Source of the DNA: CBDFGK01 sp965247075
GTDB taxonomy: Bacteria; Pseudomonadota; Gammaproteobacteria; Pseudomonadales; Halieaceae
NCBI GenBank assembly: GCA_965247075.1
Contig: CBDFGK010000003.1
Coordinates: 1,178,001-1,242,000, forward strand
Direction: 5' to 3'
Length of the DNA stretch: 64,000 nucleotides
Part shown: positions 28,395-37,545 of the stretch, one piece after another
Position numbering within the stretch: the stretch's first letter is position 1
Layout: each line of letters begins with the position of its first letter
The notes under the pieces: generated by a model
What the model saw: only the letters and a program-made list of their open reading frames with translations
Told to the model about the DNA's origin: nothing
Database searches by the model: none
Translations under genes and position numbers: made by a program

Positions 28395-29462
28395 ATGGAA
28401 GAACAGCGCCCCACCCCACAGGTTGCAGACATCGAAGACACCCGCCGGAAACTTGCCGCCTGGTTCAGTGAGCGCAGGGGCACCGCGGTTGAGCTTTCGG
28501 AGATAAAGATTCCCGGAGCGACCGGCATGTCCAATGTAACGCTGTTGTTTGATATCGGCTGGCAGGAAAACGGTGCGCAGAGAAACGAAGCCTGTGTGGG
28601 CCGCCTGCAACCCGAGATCGAGCGCCCGGTGTTTCCCTCCTACGACCTCAGCCTGCAGTACCGGATTATGGAGACCCTCAGCGAAAAAACCGACATCCAG
28701 GCCCCGACCATGCGTGGCCTGGAGATGGATACCTCGGTGCTGGGCGTGCCCTTTTACATAATGAAGAAGACCGACGGCCGCATTCCCACCGACATGCCGC
28801 CCTATAATATGGATGGCTGGCTGATACATGACACCACGCTGGAGCAACGGGAGAACCTGTGGTACGTGGGCGTTGACGTGATGGCCCGCTTTCACCAACT
28901 GGATTACCGGGCATTGGGTTTTGCCACCATGAACCGGCCCGAGTTGGGTGATACCCCCCTGCGCCAGCAACTGAAGTACTGGCGTGATTATCACGACTGG
29001 GCCATGGAGGGATTGCAACACGCGATCGGCTTGCAGGCCCTGGACTGGCTGGACGCCAACCGGCCCGCCAATGAAATGACGCGCCTGTGTTGGGGTGATT
29101 CACGTATCGGCAATATGATTTTCAGCCAGGACTGCTCCGCAGTTGCCGCGGTGCTGGACTGGGAAATGGCGGTGCTGGGCAACCCGGTACAAGACCTGGC
29201 CTGGTACTGCTACATCGATAATACCTTTGCCGAGGGCTTGAACTTTCCGCGCCTGGAAGGCTTTCCCTCGTATGACGACACGGTGGCACGCTGGCAGGCT
29301 GCCACTGGCTACCCGGTGGAGAATTTCTATTATTACACCGTGTTTGCCGCCATGCGCTACGGCCTGATCCTGTCGCGCATTATGTTGGCGACCGGCCAGG
29401 ACAGTGAAGTGCAGGGAAATTTCGCGAGCCGGCTACTTAAAAAGACCCTGGAAAAAGCCTAG
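28395..29462 (+). CDS. Phosphotransferase-family (APH-fold) protein
   Basis: A 355-residue kinase-like protein of the aminoglycoside-phosphotransferase fold. It has the nucleotide-loop equivalent GATGMSNVTLLF, the catalytic loop LCWGDSRIGNMIF (Asp as base, Asn as metal ligand) and the metal motif VLDWEMAVLGNP. This subgroup is often found with acyl-CoA dehydrogenase genes and its substrate is not known. The frame starts with GTG at 28371, but the ATG at 28395 is used. It is divergent from the LLM oxidoreductase and converges on a P450 fragment that overlaps its last four bases. Confidence 0.8.
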   Translation: MEEQRPTPQVADIEDTRRKLAAWFSERRGTAVELSEIKIPGATGMSNVTLLFDIGWQENGAQRNEACVGRLQPEIERPVFPSYDLSLQYRIMETLSEKTDIQAPTMRGLEMDTSVLGVPFYIMKKTDGRIPTDMPPYNMDGWLIHDTTLEQRENLWYVGVDVMARFHQLDYRALGFATMNRPELGDTPLRQQLKYWRDYHDWAMEGLQHAIGLQALDWLDANRPANEMTRLCWGDSRIGNMIFSQDCSAVAAVLDWEMAVLGNPVQDLAWYCYIDNTFAEGLNFPRLEGFPSYDDTVARWQAATGYPVENFYYYTVFAAMRYGLILSRIMLATGQDSEVQGNFASRLLKKTLEKA

Positions 29463-29734
29463 CGAGGCACCAGTCGTACCGGCATGGTCCTGAATCCGTT
29501 CACCATGTTGGAACGGATTCTGCGGGGCTGACCCAGCGATTCAATAGCGGCGAAGGTCTTGAAAAACTCATTGAGGAATACCCGCGCCTCCAGACGCGCC
29601 AGGTTGGCACCCAGGCACAGGTGGATCCCGTAGCCAAAGGCCAGGTGTGGATTATTCCGGCGGTGGATATCGAACTCATGGGGATTCTCAAACACCTCTG
29701 GGTCACGGTTGGCAGCGCTGTACATCATCACCAC
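29459..29734 (-). pseudogene. Cytochrome P450 C-terminal fragment
   Basis: About 91 codons remain of a protein normally near 400 residues. They include SAANRDPEVFENPHEFDIHR, the meander and the heme-ligand loop LAFGYGIHLCLGANLARLEA with its invariant Cys. The oxygen-binding I-helix and the ExxR region are absent upstream, where the sequence to 29924 gives no P450 match. The gene has lost at least three quarters of its length. Confidence 0.75.
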
Positions 29735-29924
29735 GCGCCCATTTCAGATGCGTCGATAACATCCTGGCGCCGCTGTTACATAGCGGTCGGGACTGTAGAG
29801 ATCAACTTCCCTGGCTTTCATATTGGCATTATCCGCTTACGGAGTCAGTTGCATCACAGGATACAACAGTCTTACACTGCTGCCTCGCCGGCGATAGCCG
29901 ACCATGCCACCCTGAGGAGATAGT

Positions 29925-31511
29925 TTGTCTTCACTATTTGAGCGCCGCCTGGAGGCGCTGGCCAGCGCCGCTCAATCCCAATGGTTAACAACAATCCAGC
30001 GGGGTATCGAGAAGGAAAGCCTGCGCATTACCGCCCAGGGCCACCTGGCCCAGACAGAGCACCCTACCGCTCTGGGTTCCGCCTTGTGCCATCCCTATAT
30101 CACCACGGATTATGCCGAGGCGCTGCTGGAATTCATCACCCCGGTATTTACGGACATAGGCAGCGCGCTGGCCATGCTGGACGACATACACCGCTTCGTT
30201 TACAACAATATAGACGGTGAGCTGCTGTGGTCGGCGAGTATGCCCTGCATCCTGGAAGGTGATGACAACATCCCCGTTGCACAATATGGCAGCTCCAATA
30301 TAGCGCGCATGAAAACCTTGTATCGCTACGGACTGGGCCATCGCTACGGACGCCTGATGCAAACCATCGCGGGTATTCACTACAATTTTTCTATGCCCGC
30401 AGGCTACTGGCCAGTTGCCTACGCTGCGGAGGGCGCCGGCGGCGAATTATCGGACTACATCACCGACCGCTACCTGGGCCTTATTCGCAATTTCCGGCGT
30501 CATTCCTGGTTGCTGATCTACCTGTTTGGCGCGTCTCCAGCCGTTTGCAGCAGTTTTCTTCGCGACATGAGAGATCACCAACTGATAGCTTTCGACGAGG
30601 ATTCCAAGAGCCTGCATGCGCCTTATGGAACCGCCCTGCGTATGGGTGACCTGGGTTACTCCGGCAGTGCCCAGAAGGACTTGTCCATCTGCTACAACAA
30701 CCTCGACAGCTACATCGAAACCTTGCAGCAGGCCATTACCCAGCCACACCCTGCGTACCAATCCATCGGCTTCGGAGAACATGGTCACGAGCGCCAGCTC
30801 AACACCAGCTTGCTGCAGATTGAGAATGAATTTTACAGCCTGATTCGACCCAAGCGAGTCGCCGATTCCGGGGAAACAGCGCTGGGCGCCCTGCGCCGGG
30901 ATGGGATTGAGTACATCGAAGTGCGCTGTATCGATGTCAATCCTGCCCACCCGCTGGGCATCGACGCCTGTCAAATACGCTTCATAGATACCTTCCTGTT
31001 GTACTGCCTGCTCAGCGACAGTGCGCCCTGTGATGACCCGGACGGCGAACGCATTGCCGAAAATCTGCAACGGGTGGTAAACCGGGGTAGGGAGCCCGGC
31101 TTGACTCTGGTGACACAGGCAGATGAAATTCTGCTTACCACTGCCGCCCACCAGTTGCTGGACGCCATGCAACCCATCGCGCAGGCGCTGGATAATGCCA
31201 ACGGAGGTGACTACCACAGCAGCAGTCACCGCCGGCAGTGCCAAAAAATCGACGACCCCTCGCTGACACCTTCCGCACAAATTCTCAAACAGATGGCAGA
31301 ACAGAACCTGCCCTTCTTCCGTCTCGCCATGAACTCCAGCCTCCACTGGGCGCAAACATTTCGCAAGCGTCCACTGGATGATGAGCGCAGGCAGCATTTT
31401 GCAGAATGCTCACGTCTGTCATTGCAGCGACAGGCGGAGCTGGACAGCGCAGAGGAAATTGACTTTGAGAGCTACCTGGAAGCCTATTACCGCCAATACG
31501 ATGCTTTGTAG
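29925..31511 (+). CDS. gshA: Glutamate-cysteine ligase
   Basis: A 528-residue enzyme of the gammaproteobacterial GshA type (E. coli GshA is 518 residues). It has IEKESLRI near residue 30, TTDYAEALLEFITP, and the catalytic-region blocks YGSSNIARMKTLYRYGLGHRY and GIHYNFSM. It ligates glutamate and cysteine with ATP, the first step of glutathione synthesis. The start is TTG at 29925, nine bases after a gaggaga ribosome site. It heads a run with acpH, dsbB and rsd, separated by a few bases or overlapping. Confidence 0.93.
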   Translation: MSSLFERRLEALASAAQSQWLTTIQRGIEKESLRITAQGHLAQTEHPTALGSALCHPYITTDYAEALLEFITPVFTDIGSALAMLDDIHRFVYNNIDGELLWSASMPCILEGDDNIPVAQYGSSNIARMKTLYRYGLGHRYGRLMQTIAGIHYNFSMPAGYWPVAYAAEGAGGELSDYITDRYLGLIRNFRRHSWLLIYLFGASPAVCSSFLRDMRDHQLIAFDEDSKSLHAPYGTALRMGDLGYSGSAQKDLSICYNNLDSYIETLQQAITQPHPAYQSIGFGEHGHERQLNTSLLQIENEFYSLIRPKRVADSGETALGALRRDGIEYIEVRCIDVNPAHPLGIDACQIRFIDTFLLYCLLSDSAPCDDPDGERIAENLQRVVNRGREPGLTLVTQADEILLTTAAHQLLDAMQPIAQALDNANGGDYHSSSHRRQCQKIDDPSLTPSAQILKQMAEQNLPFFRLAMNSSLHWAQTFRKRPLDDERRQHFAECSRLSLQRQAELDSAEEIDFESYLEAYYRQYDAL

Positions 31512-31514
31512 ATA

Positions 31515-32126
31515 GTGAACTTCCTCGCCCATTTTCACCTGGCCTGGCCCGATGAACTGCTGGTGCTTGGTGGGCTGGAAGGCGACTTTCACAAGGGTCC
31601 TCTGCCCGGCAATTTGAATCCTGGACTACAGGCAGGCGTAGCCCTGCACAGGGCCATTGATGCGCATACCGATTCACACGCCGAGATAGTCGCAGTGAGG
31701 CGTCTGTTCCCGACCGAGCTGCGGCGCTACGCCGGCATTTTGATCGACCTGTGTTTTGACCACATCCTCGCTCAGCAATGGGACAGCTATTCACAGCTGC
31801 CTCGAGACCGGTTTATCAATGAGACCTACGAGCTGTTGTCCCGGCACAGCGGCCTGTTGAGCGAAGGTGCGGCGCTGATGGCCCTGCGCATGCGGGAATA
31901 TGATTTACTCACCCGCTACCAGGACTGGGAAACCATAGCCGCCGGTGCCGCGCGTATCGGTCAAAGGCTGCGCCGTGCAAATCCCCTGCATAAAGCCGGC
32001 GATCTACTACAGCCCTTACTACCGGAACTCGAACAGTCTTTTGGGGTCTTTTATCCACAACTCATCGAGTTTAGCCAGCGCAGTGTCAGGCTGGCGACAA
32101 CCGCTACCGAGAATGAACATGATTGA
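31515..32126 (+). CDS. acpH: ACP phosphodiesterase
   Basis: A 203-residue all-helical protein of the AcpH/DUF479 family. NFLAHFHLAWPDELLVLGGL, GDFHKGP and GVALHRAIDAHTDSH give the metal-binding His/Asp set of this HD-related fold. It removes 4'-phosphopantetheine from acyl carrier protein. The start is GTG three bases after the gshA stop, so translation is probably coupled. Its last codons overlap the dsbB start. Confidence 0.87.
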   Translation: MNFLAHFHLAWPDELLVLGGLEGDFHKGPLPGNLNPGLQAGVALHRAIDAHTDSHAEIVAVRRLFPTELRRYAGILIDLCFDHILAQQWDSYSQLPRDRFINETYELLSRHSGLLSEGAALMALRMREYDLLTRYQDWETIAAGAARIGQRLRRANPLHKAGDLLQPLLPELEQSFGVFYPQLIEFSQRSVRLATTATENEHD

Positions 32127-32610
32127 GAAACTGACACCGCGAGCCTGCAATTGGCTGTTGTTCGGCGCGTCAGTGTTTGCCGTGGGCATGGCCTACTACC
32201 TGGATGGCGCGTTGGGATTGGAGCCCTGTCCCCTGTGTATGACACAGCGGGTATTTGTGGTCGGTGGCGGATTATTCTGCCTGCTGGCCGCCGTGCACGG
32301 GCCGGAACGTACTGGCCGCCGCATATACGCCGGCATTGCCGCGTTGTGGGCGGCCGGCGGGGGCGCGGTCGCTGTCCGCCACGTCTGGCTGCAGCATCTA
32401 CCCGAAGACTTGGTTCCGGCTTGCGGACCCAGCCTGGAGTACATGCTGGCAACGTTTCCCTTCTCTGAAACCCTGGCAATGGTGCTGATGGGGGATGGCA
32501 ACTGCGCCGACGTGGTGTGGACGATGTTTGGGCTGAGCATTCCGGAACAGGCTCTGATACTATTTAGCGGTCTGCTGGTTGCCAATCTCTGGCAACTGTT
32601 GCGCAGGTAG
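32119..32610 (+). CDS. dsbB: Disulfide bond formation protein B
   Basis: A 163-residue inner-membrane protein with four predicted membrane helices. The two redox cysteine pairs are CPLC (Cys37/Cys40) in the first periplasmic loop and Cys102/Cys129 in the second. DsbB reoxidises DsbA and passes electrons to quinones. Two in-frame ATGs (32113 and 32119) overlap the acpH end; the second was chosen. The family usually ends shortly after the fourth helix, as here. Confidence 0.9.
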   Translation: MIEKLTPRACNWLLFGASVFAVGMAYYLDGALGLEPCPLCMTQRVFVVGGGLFCLLAAVHGPERTGRRIYAGIAALWAAGGGAVAVRHVWLQHLPEDLVPACGPSLEYMLATFPFSETLAMVLMGDGNCADVVWTMFGLSIPEQALILFSGLLVANLWQLLRR

Positions 32611-32632
32611 CCACGGGGAGCACCGGAACACC

Positions 32633-33121
32633 ATGCTGGACAATTGCGATAATAAACGCGAACGCTGGCAGGCGGTCGAGAAGCTTTTACAGGGCTGGCT
32701 CAAGGAACGCCGGGAGGTACTGGTCAAGTACACGGCGCTTGCCGCCACCCTGGATAGAGGTGCTGTGGATAGAGGTGCTGTGGATATACGCGCTGCCGAC
32801 CTGGCGCAGGAACCCGGCTTGCATCGCCTGTGCCAGCTGCTGGTCGATTACCTATCGGCCGGACACTTCGAGGTATTCTATGAGTTGATTCGTGAAGCCG
32901 AGGCCTTCGCCGATGGCAGCGGCCGGTTGTCAGTTGACTTTATTCCGCAGATTGGGGATACCACCGAAGTCATTATGGGCTTTGACGAAAAATACTCAGC
33001 CGCCGACGCCTCGTCAGATAATCTCAGTGCCGATCTTTCACTGTTGGGTGAAGTGCTGGAATCCCGCTTTGAGCTGGAGGACAGCCTGATCGCCGTCCTC
33101 CATCAAAGTCATTCTGGCTGA
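32633..33121 (+). CDS. algQ: Rsd/AlgQ-type anti-sigma-70 regulator
   Basis: A 162-residue helical protein beginning MLDNCDNKRERWQAVEKLL, the Rsd/AlgQ start. Rsd binds sigma-70 region 4 and frees core polymerase for alternative sigma factors; AlgQ is the Pseudomonas form that influences alginate. Codons near 32753-32782 contain an exact 15-base tandem duplication (encoding DRGAV twice), so the local length may vary between strains. It follows dsbB by 22 bp. Confidence 0.85.
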   Translation: MLDNCDNKRERWQAVEKLLQGWLKERREVLVKYTALAATLDRGAVDRGAVDIRAADLAQEPGLHRLCQLLVDYLSAGHFEVFYELIREAEAFADGSGRLSVDFIPQIGDTTEVIMGFDEKYSAADASSDNLSADLSLLGEVLESRFELEDSLIAVLHQSHSG

Positions 33122-33124
33122 AGA

Positions 33125-33706
33125 CTAGCCCTGTGGGGCAATCTGAATCAGCTCAACATCAAAAATCAGGGTCGCGTTCGGACCAATATCACCACCGGCA
33201 CCACCGGCGCCGTAGGCCAGGTCTGAGGGAATAAACAACTGCCACTTGGAGCCAGACGGCATCAATTGCAGCGCTTCGGTCCAGCCGGCAATCACCTGCT
33301 TGACACCAAAAGAAATCGTGCTGCCCCTGGCATAGGAGCTATCAAACTCCGTACCGTCAATCAATGTGCCTCGATAGTGTACCTCCACAGTATCCGTCGC
33401 AGCCGGCCTGGGGCCGGTTCCTTCGGTAACCACTTTGTACTGCAGCCCGCTGTCCAGCACCACCACACCTTCAGCTTTGGCGTTCTCGGCCAGGAAGGCG
33501 GCGCCGTCACTGGCATTTTGCTCTGCCATTTGCCCCATTTGTGCCTCCTGCTCTTTTGCTTGCGTCTCTTGATAAGCCTGCGTCTCTGCGTCAATTTCTT
33601 CCTGCGTCAACAGTGGTTCATTGCCGGAGAAGGCATCTTCCTGCTGCGTGCAGGCGACTGTCATCAGCACTGCCAGCAGTGCAGCCGAGTATTTCAGTAT
33701 TTTCAT
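33125..33706 (-). CDS. FKBP-type peptidyl-prolyl isomerase lipoprotein
   Basis: A 193-residue protein with a lipobox (TVAC, Cys19), an acidic coiled linker rich in Gln and Glu (residues 30-75), and a C-terminal FKBP domain. Key features are VEVHYRGTLIDGTEFDSSYA, GWTEALQLMPSGSKW and YGAGGAGGDIGPNATLIFDV. It isomerises prolyl bonds in the periplasm. It converges on the Rsd gene with three bases between them and forms a single-gene unit. Confidence 0.9.
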   Translation of the reverse strand: MKILKYSAALLAVLMTVACTQQEDAFSGNEPLLTQEEIDAETQAYQETQAKEQEAQMGQMAEQNASDGAAFLAENAKAEGVVVLDSGLQYKVVTEGTGPRPAATDTVEVHYRGTLIDGTEFDSSYARGSTISFGVKQVIAGWTEALQLMPSGSKWQLFIPSDLAYGAGGAGGDIGPNATLIFDVELIQIAPQG

Positions 33707-33837
33707 AATTTATTCCAGTTTGTCGTAAGAGGGGTTACAAATGTTCGCCCATGCGCTGCTCGTGGGAATCCTGAAGCATCTGTTCGATAGCCTCCCTGGA
33801 CACTCCCGCAGGTAACGGGGCGGCAATTGTACTACCC

Positions 33838-34056
33838 ATGTCCGGCTTGGTGCCAGCACTAACCGGCAGCTCAGCGGATGCCAGCGATTTAACCGAGCCT
33901 GACGGGTACTTCAGTGGAGCTTCCCGGCAGGATATGTTCATCCGTATCCGCACCGGCGCCGGCGTAGCCACGCCACCCTGGACCAGGCAGATACCCAAAG
34001 AAGCTGACGCCTGGCATCTGGTCAGTTTTATTCGCAGTCTGTGGACAGATCAGCCG
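33838..34056 (+). pseudogene. Cytochrome c-like C-terminal fragment
   Basis: About 60 codons resemble the end of a class I cytochrome c domain: DLTEPDGYFSGASRQDMFIR, then GVATPPWTRQI where the Met ligand of MPPW is replaced by Thr, and AWHLVSFIRSLW. No CxxCH heme site lies upstream. It is probably a decayed fragment; it overlaps the 3' end of the opposite-strand TIGR02444 gene. Confidence 0.4.
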
Positions 34057-34534
34057 GCATGTTTGCCAATGCTGCCGAAGCTGCCTCTTCAAAACGCCGT
34101 AGCGCCTCTGGCGGGCAGCCCTGAAAACCGGCGAATTGCTGCAGGTTGTCATGCAAGCCGCCTTCTACCGGGTCGCCGGACAGGGAGTGCCGGTGCATCC
34201 GTTGCTGTTGCACCCGTTCTGCCTCCAGCTCCGCCTGTTTGATCATCGCGCGGGTGGAATCAACGCCCGGATAATCGCGCAGCCCCTGCCGCAGAACTCT
34301 GAGCGGGTGCACCACGTCGCGTCGCCAATCTGCAATGCTCGCGTCTACCGCCACAATCTGCCGGTCAGTTAAGGCCCTGCCCTCACTGGCGCACCAACAA
34401 ACGTACAACAGCAGGTTCACATCCACACCCAGGGATTCCTGCAAATCCAGGCAAACAGTGGCCACCCCGGCCTGCGCATAAATCGCCAGGGAGAAATTCC
34501 AAAAGGGATTACTGCCTGTATTAGTTTGAATCAT
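34028..34534 (-). CDS. TIGR02444-family protein
   Basis: A 168-residue helical protein beginning NPFWNFSLAIYAQAGVATVC, followed by LLYVCWCASEGRAL and a region of IADWRRDVVHPLR. This matches the TIGR02444/DUF2390 family, which is usually divergent from or next to the YheS ABC-F gene, exactly as here (start at 34534, ABC-F start at 34554). The function is unknown. Confidence 0.75.
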   Translation of the reverse strand: MIQTNTGSNPFWNFSLAIYAQAGVATVCLDLQESLGVDVNLLLYVCWCASEGRALTDRQIVAVDASIADWRRDVVHPLRVLRQGLRDYPGVDSTRAMIKQAELEAERVQQQRMHRHSLSGDPVEGGLHDNLQQFAGFQGCPPEALRRFEEAASAALANMPADLSTDCE

Positions 34535-34553
34535 ATGGGTAGAATCCGCGCCG

Positions 34554-36446
34554 ATGATCATCCTTCGCAATATTAGTTTAAGACGCGGCAGCAAGATACT
34601 GCTGGAACCCGCCGACCTGACCATTGAACCCGGCCAACGCATCGCCCTGACCGGCGCCAACGGCTGTGGAAAATCCAGCCTGTTCGCCATGCTGCTCGGT
34701 GAAGTGGAGGCGGACACGGGCCATATTGATGGTCTCGATACACTGCGCATCGCCTGTATGGCGCAGGAAGTTGCAGCAAGCGATAACAGCGCACTGGACT
34801 ACCTGATTGGCGGCGACCGACCGGTAGCGCAACTCAGACACGCCATCGCCGCCGCAGAACAGGCAGCAGAATTTGAACGCGCCGGCAGCTTGCACAGCCA
34901 ACTGGAAGAGGCGGACGGTTACGATATTGAACGCCGGGCTGAGCTAATGTTGCTGGGACTGGGTTTCCCAAGCGGCGATTCCCAGCGCAAGGTGAAAGAT
35001 TTTTCCGGCGGCCGGCGCATTCGACTCAACCTGGCGCGCGCCCTGATGACGCCGTCTGAGTTACTGCTGTTGGATGAACCCACCAACCACCTGGATCTCG
35101 ACGCCACCTTGTGGCTGCAACAATGGCTACAGTCCTACCACGGCACCTTGATACTCATTTCCCACGACCGTGAGTTTATTGACGCCTGCTGCCAACAAAT
35201 TCTGCATATCGAACACAAAACCATCACCAGCTATCGCGGCAACTACTCGTCATTCGAAGTACAGCGCGCCGAGTTATTGGCAAACCGGCAAGCCAGTTAC
35301 GAGAAGCAGCAGCAACGGGTAGCTGAAATAGACGATTTTGTGCGCCGTTTTCGCTACCAGGCCACCAAGGCCAAGCAGGCCCAGAGCCGCATCAAGGAAC
35401 TGGAGCGCATGCAAATCATAGCGCCCGCCCATGTTGACTCGCCGTTTTCTTTCAAATTTCCAGAGCCCGAGCGCGCCGGCGACCCCCTGTTGCAGTTGGA
35501 AAAGGCCGAGCTGGGCTACCACCAGACTCGCGTGCTGGCAAATGTTGAGCTACAACTGCGACCCGGCAGCCGCATCGGCCTGCTGGGCCGCAACGGCGCC
35601 GGCAAGTCCACCCTGTTGAAATCACTAACCGGCGAACTACCCCTGTTGAGTGGCCTGCGCATAGGCGGCCGGCACTGCAAGATAGGTTACTTTGACCAGC
35701 ACCAACTGGAATCGCTGGATTTGTCCGCCAGCGCGGCCCAGCACCTGCAGCGCCTGCGCCCAGCAGCGAGAGAACAGGATATTTACGACTTTCTGGGCGG
35801 CTTTAATTTTCGCGGCGCTGCCGCCAAGGAAGTCATCGCGCCTTTTTCCGGTGGAGAAAAAACCCGCCTGGCGCTGGCCATAGTAGCCTGGCAAAAGCCC
35901 AACCTGTTGATCATGGACGAGCCCACCAACCACCTGGATATGGAGATGCGGCTGGCCCTGACGCTGGCACTGCAGGACTTCAGTGGTGCCGTCGTGCTGG
36001 CTACCCACGACCGACACCTGTTGCGCAACACGGTGGATGAACTGCTGCTGGTACACGATGCACGGGTCGAGGAATACGAGGACGATGTGCGCGCCTATGA
36101 GCAGTGGGTATTGTCCCAGCCCGCCAGTGACAGGAATGGCCAGCCAAGGTCCGCCGATGCCAGCCGCAAGGAGCAGCGCCAGGCTGCCGCACAACGGCGC
36201 GAGCAGATACGTCCGCTGCAAAAGGAAATCAATGCCAACGAGAAAAGGATGGCGCAGATTGAACAGCAGTTGCAGCAGTTGGAAAGTAAATTGGCAAACA
36301 ATTCCATGTACGATCACGAGCGCAAAGCGGAGCTGGAGGAACTTTTGCGTGAGCAGGGCCAATTGCAGTCCGAGGCCCCGGCCCTGGAGGAATCCTGGCT
36401 GGATTTGCATGACCGGATGGCAGCCCTTGAGGCCACGATCCAGTAG
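34554..36446 (+). CDS. yheS: ABC-F ATPase, YheS type
   Basis: A 630-residue soluble protein with two ABC ATPase domains in tandem. Domain 1 has Walker A GANGCGKSS near residue 36, signature FSGGRRIRLNLARAL and Walker B LLLLDEPTNHLDL. Domain 2 has GRNGAGKST, FSGGEKTRLALA and LLIMDEPTNHLD. A charged coiled-coil tail from about residue 530 to the end (EKRMAQIEQQLQQLESKLA) is typical of YheS/Uup. ABC-F proteins act on stalled ribosomes rather than transport. It shares a 19-bp divergent intergenic region with the TIGR02444 gene. Confidence 0.9.
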   Translation: MIILRNISLRRGSKILLEPADLTIEPGQRIALTGANGCGKSSLFAMLLGEVEADTGHIDGLDTLRIACMAQEVAASDNSALDYLIGGDRPVAQLRHAIAAAEQAAEFERAGSLHSQLEEADGYDIERRAELMLLGLGFPSGDSQRKVKDFSGGRRIRLNLARALMTPSELLLLDEPTNHLDLDATLWLQQWLQSYHGTLILISHDREFIDACCQQILHIEHKTITSYRGNYSSFEVQRAELLANRQASYEKQQQRVAEIDDFVRRFRYQATKAKQAQSRIKELERMQIIAPAHVDSPFSFKFPEPERAGDPLLQLEKAELGYHQTRVLANVELQLRPGSRIGLLGRNGAGKSTLLKSLTGELPLLSGLRIGGRHCKIGYFDQHQLESLDLSASAAQHLQRLRPAAREQDIYDFLGGFNFRGAAAKEVIAPFSGGEKTRLALAIVAWQKPNLLIMDEPTNHLDMEMRLALTLALQDFSGAVVLATHDRHLLRNTVDELLLVHDARVEEYEDDVRAYEQWVLSQPASDRNGQPRSADASRKEQRQAAAQRREQIRPLQKEINANEKRMAQIEQQLQQLESKLANNSMYDHERKAELEELLREQGQLQSEAPALEESWLDLHDRMAALEATIQ

Positions 36447-36466
36447 CTACCATCTCCTCCCGTTTG

Positions 36467-36721
36467 TCAGCTACGGGAGAGCAGTTTCAACTTGTCACCG
36501 CGCTGCCAACTCTTGATTTGCGCTTCCCGCGACAGCGCACTGGCCCGGTCGGCTGAGCCTTCACTCCAAACCAACTGCACCGGGCGGCGGCCGCTGGTAT
36601 AGCGAGCGCCACCGACCAGTTCTCCATTGTGTTGCCGCAGGCGTCGCTCAACATTTGTGGCTACACCGGTGTATAGAGAGCCATCGGCACATTCCAGCAT
36701 GTATACATACCAGATGCTCAC
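36467..36721 (-). CDS. GIY-YIG endonuclease-domain protein (YhbQ type)
   Basis: An 84-residue protein consisting of a single GIY-YIG domain: WYVYMLECADGSLYTGVATN with the two tyrosine motifs, then VERRLRQHN and the conserved Arg/Glu segment ALSREAQIKSW. Such stand-alone domains in the UPF0213 family are presumed nucleases with unknown targets. It ends convergent with yheS, 20 bp away. Confidence 0.85.
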   Translation of the reverse strand: MSIWYVYMLECADGSLYTGVATNVERRLRQHNGELVGGARYTSGRRPVQLVWSEGSADRASALSREAQIKSWQRGDKLKLLSRS

Positions 36722-36731
36722 CTGCTATCTA

Positions 36732-37487
36732 TCAGCCACAGCAGGCCGGATTGCTATCCTCACCCGGTTTGCGAGCGCACACCGTGGCACTGTGGAACGG
36801 CAGGTTCTGTACCACTCGCCAGGGTTGCTCTTCCCACTTGTCATAGCCCACATCGACAAAGCCGACGTCGGCAAAAGCGCGCAGGAACCGGTCTTTCTGA
36901 AAAGCACCGGAAATACAGCCACTCCACAGCTCGGCGTCATCTTTCAGATGCCGCGGAACCTCTTCGATGCATACGATATCGGATATGGCAATACGGCCAC
37001 CGGGTTTCAATACCCGGTACAAACCGCGCATCAATTTCAATCGATCGTGTTCGGCCACCAGGTTGAGCACACAATTCGATATCACCAGGTCGGCCGTCTC
37101 TTCTTCAACCAGAGCGCCCAGATGCTGAATGTAGCCCTTGCGAAACTCGACCACGTCATAACCAAGCCTGGCAGCCATTTCGTCCTGGTGACGGATGGCC
37201 AGCGCCAGCATGTCTGCGGTCATATCGATGCCGATAACGCGACCTTCGGCGCCCACTATCTGGGCGGCTATGTAGCAAATTTTACCGCCACCACTGCCCA
37301 GGTCCACCACCGTGTCACCCTTGCGCACGTAGCGGGAGGGATCACCACAACCGTAATCCCGCTCAATAATCTCCTGCGGTAGCAACGCTAACAGCGATGT
37401 GTCGTAATCCACAGGACAGCACAGTGCCTCCTCTTTTACCTGTGCGCCTTCGCTATACCGCTCTTGCACAATGGATTCTACAGCCAT
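36732..37487 (-). CDS. Arsenite methyltransferase-like SAM enzyme
   Basis: A 251-residue class I methyltransferase. The SAM loop is VVDLGSGGGKICYIAAQ, with motif post-I IGIDMTADML. Features typical of ArsM-type enzymes are CCPVDYD near residue 23, DYGCGDPS, SNCVLNLV and ELWSGCISGAF, which give several conserved cysteines. ArsM methylates arsenite; some relatives act on other substrates, so the assignment is not certain. The C-terminus ends NPACCG. It lies in the same direction as a DUF3604 gene and the GIY-YIG gene. No arsR or arsB is visible. Confidence 0.7.
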   Translation of the reverse strand: MAVESIVQERYSEGAQVKEEALCCPVDYDTSLLALLPQEIIERDYGCGDPSRYVRKGDTVVDLGSGGGKICYIAAQIVGAEGRVIGIDMTADMLALAIRHQDEMAARLGYDVVEFRKGYIQHLGALVEEETADLVISNCVLNLVAEHDRLKLMRGLYRVLKPGGRIAISDIVCIEEVPRHLKDDAELWSGCISGAFQKDRFLRAFADVGFVDVGYDKWEEQPWRVVQNLPFHSATVCARKPGEDSNPACCG

Positions 37488-37545
37488 ACAACTACTCCTT
37501 TGCCAGGTTGTTGATGAGGGTCAGAAATGTAATTAAAACACATCA

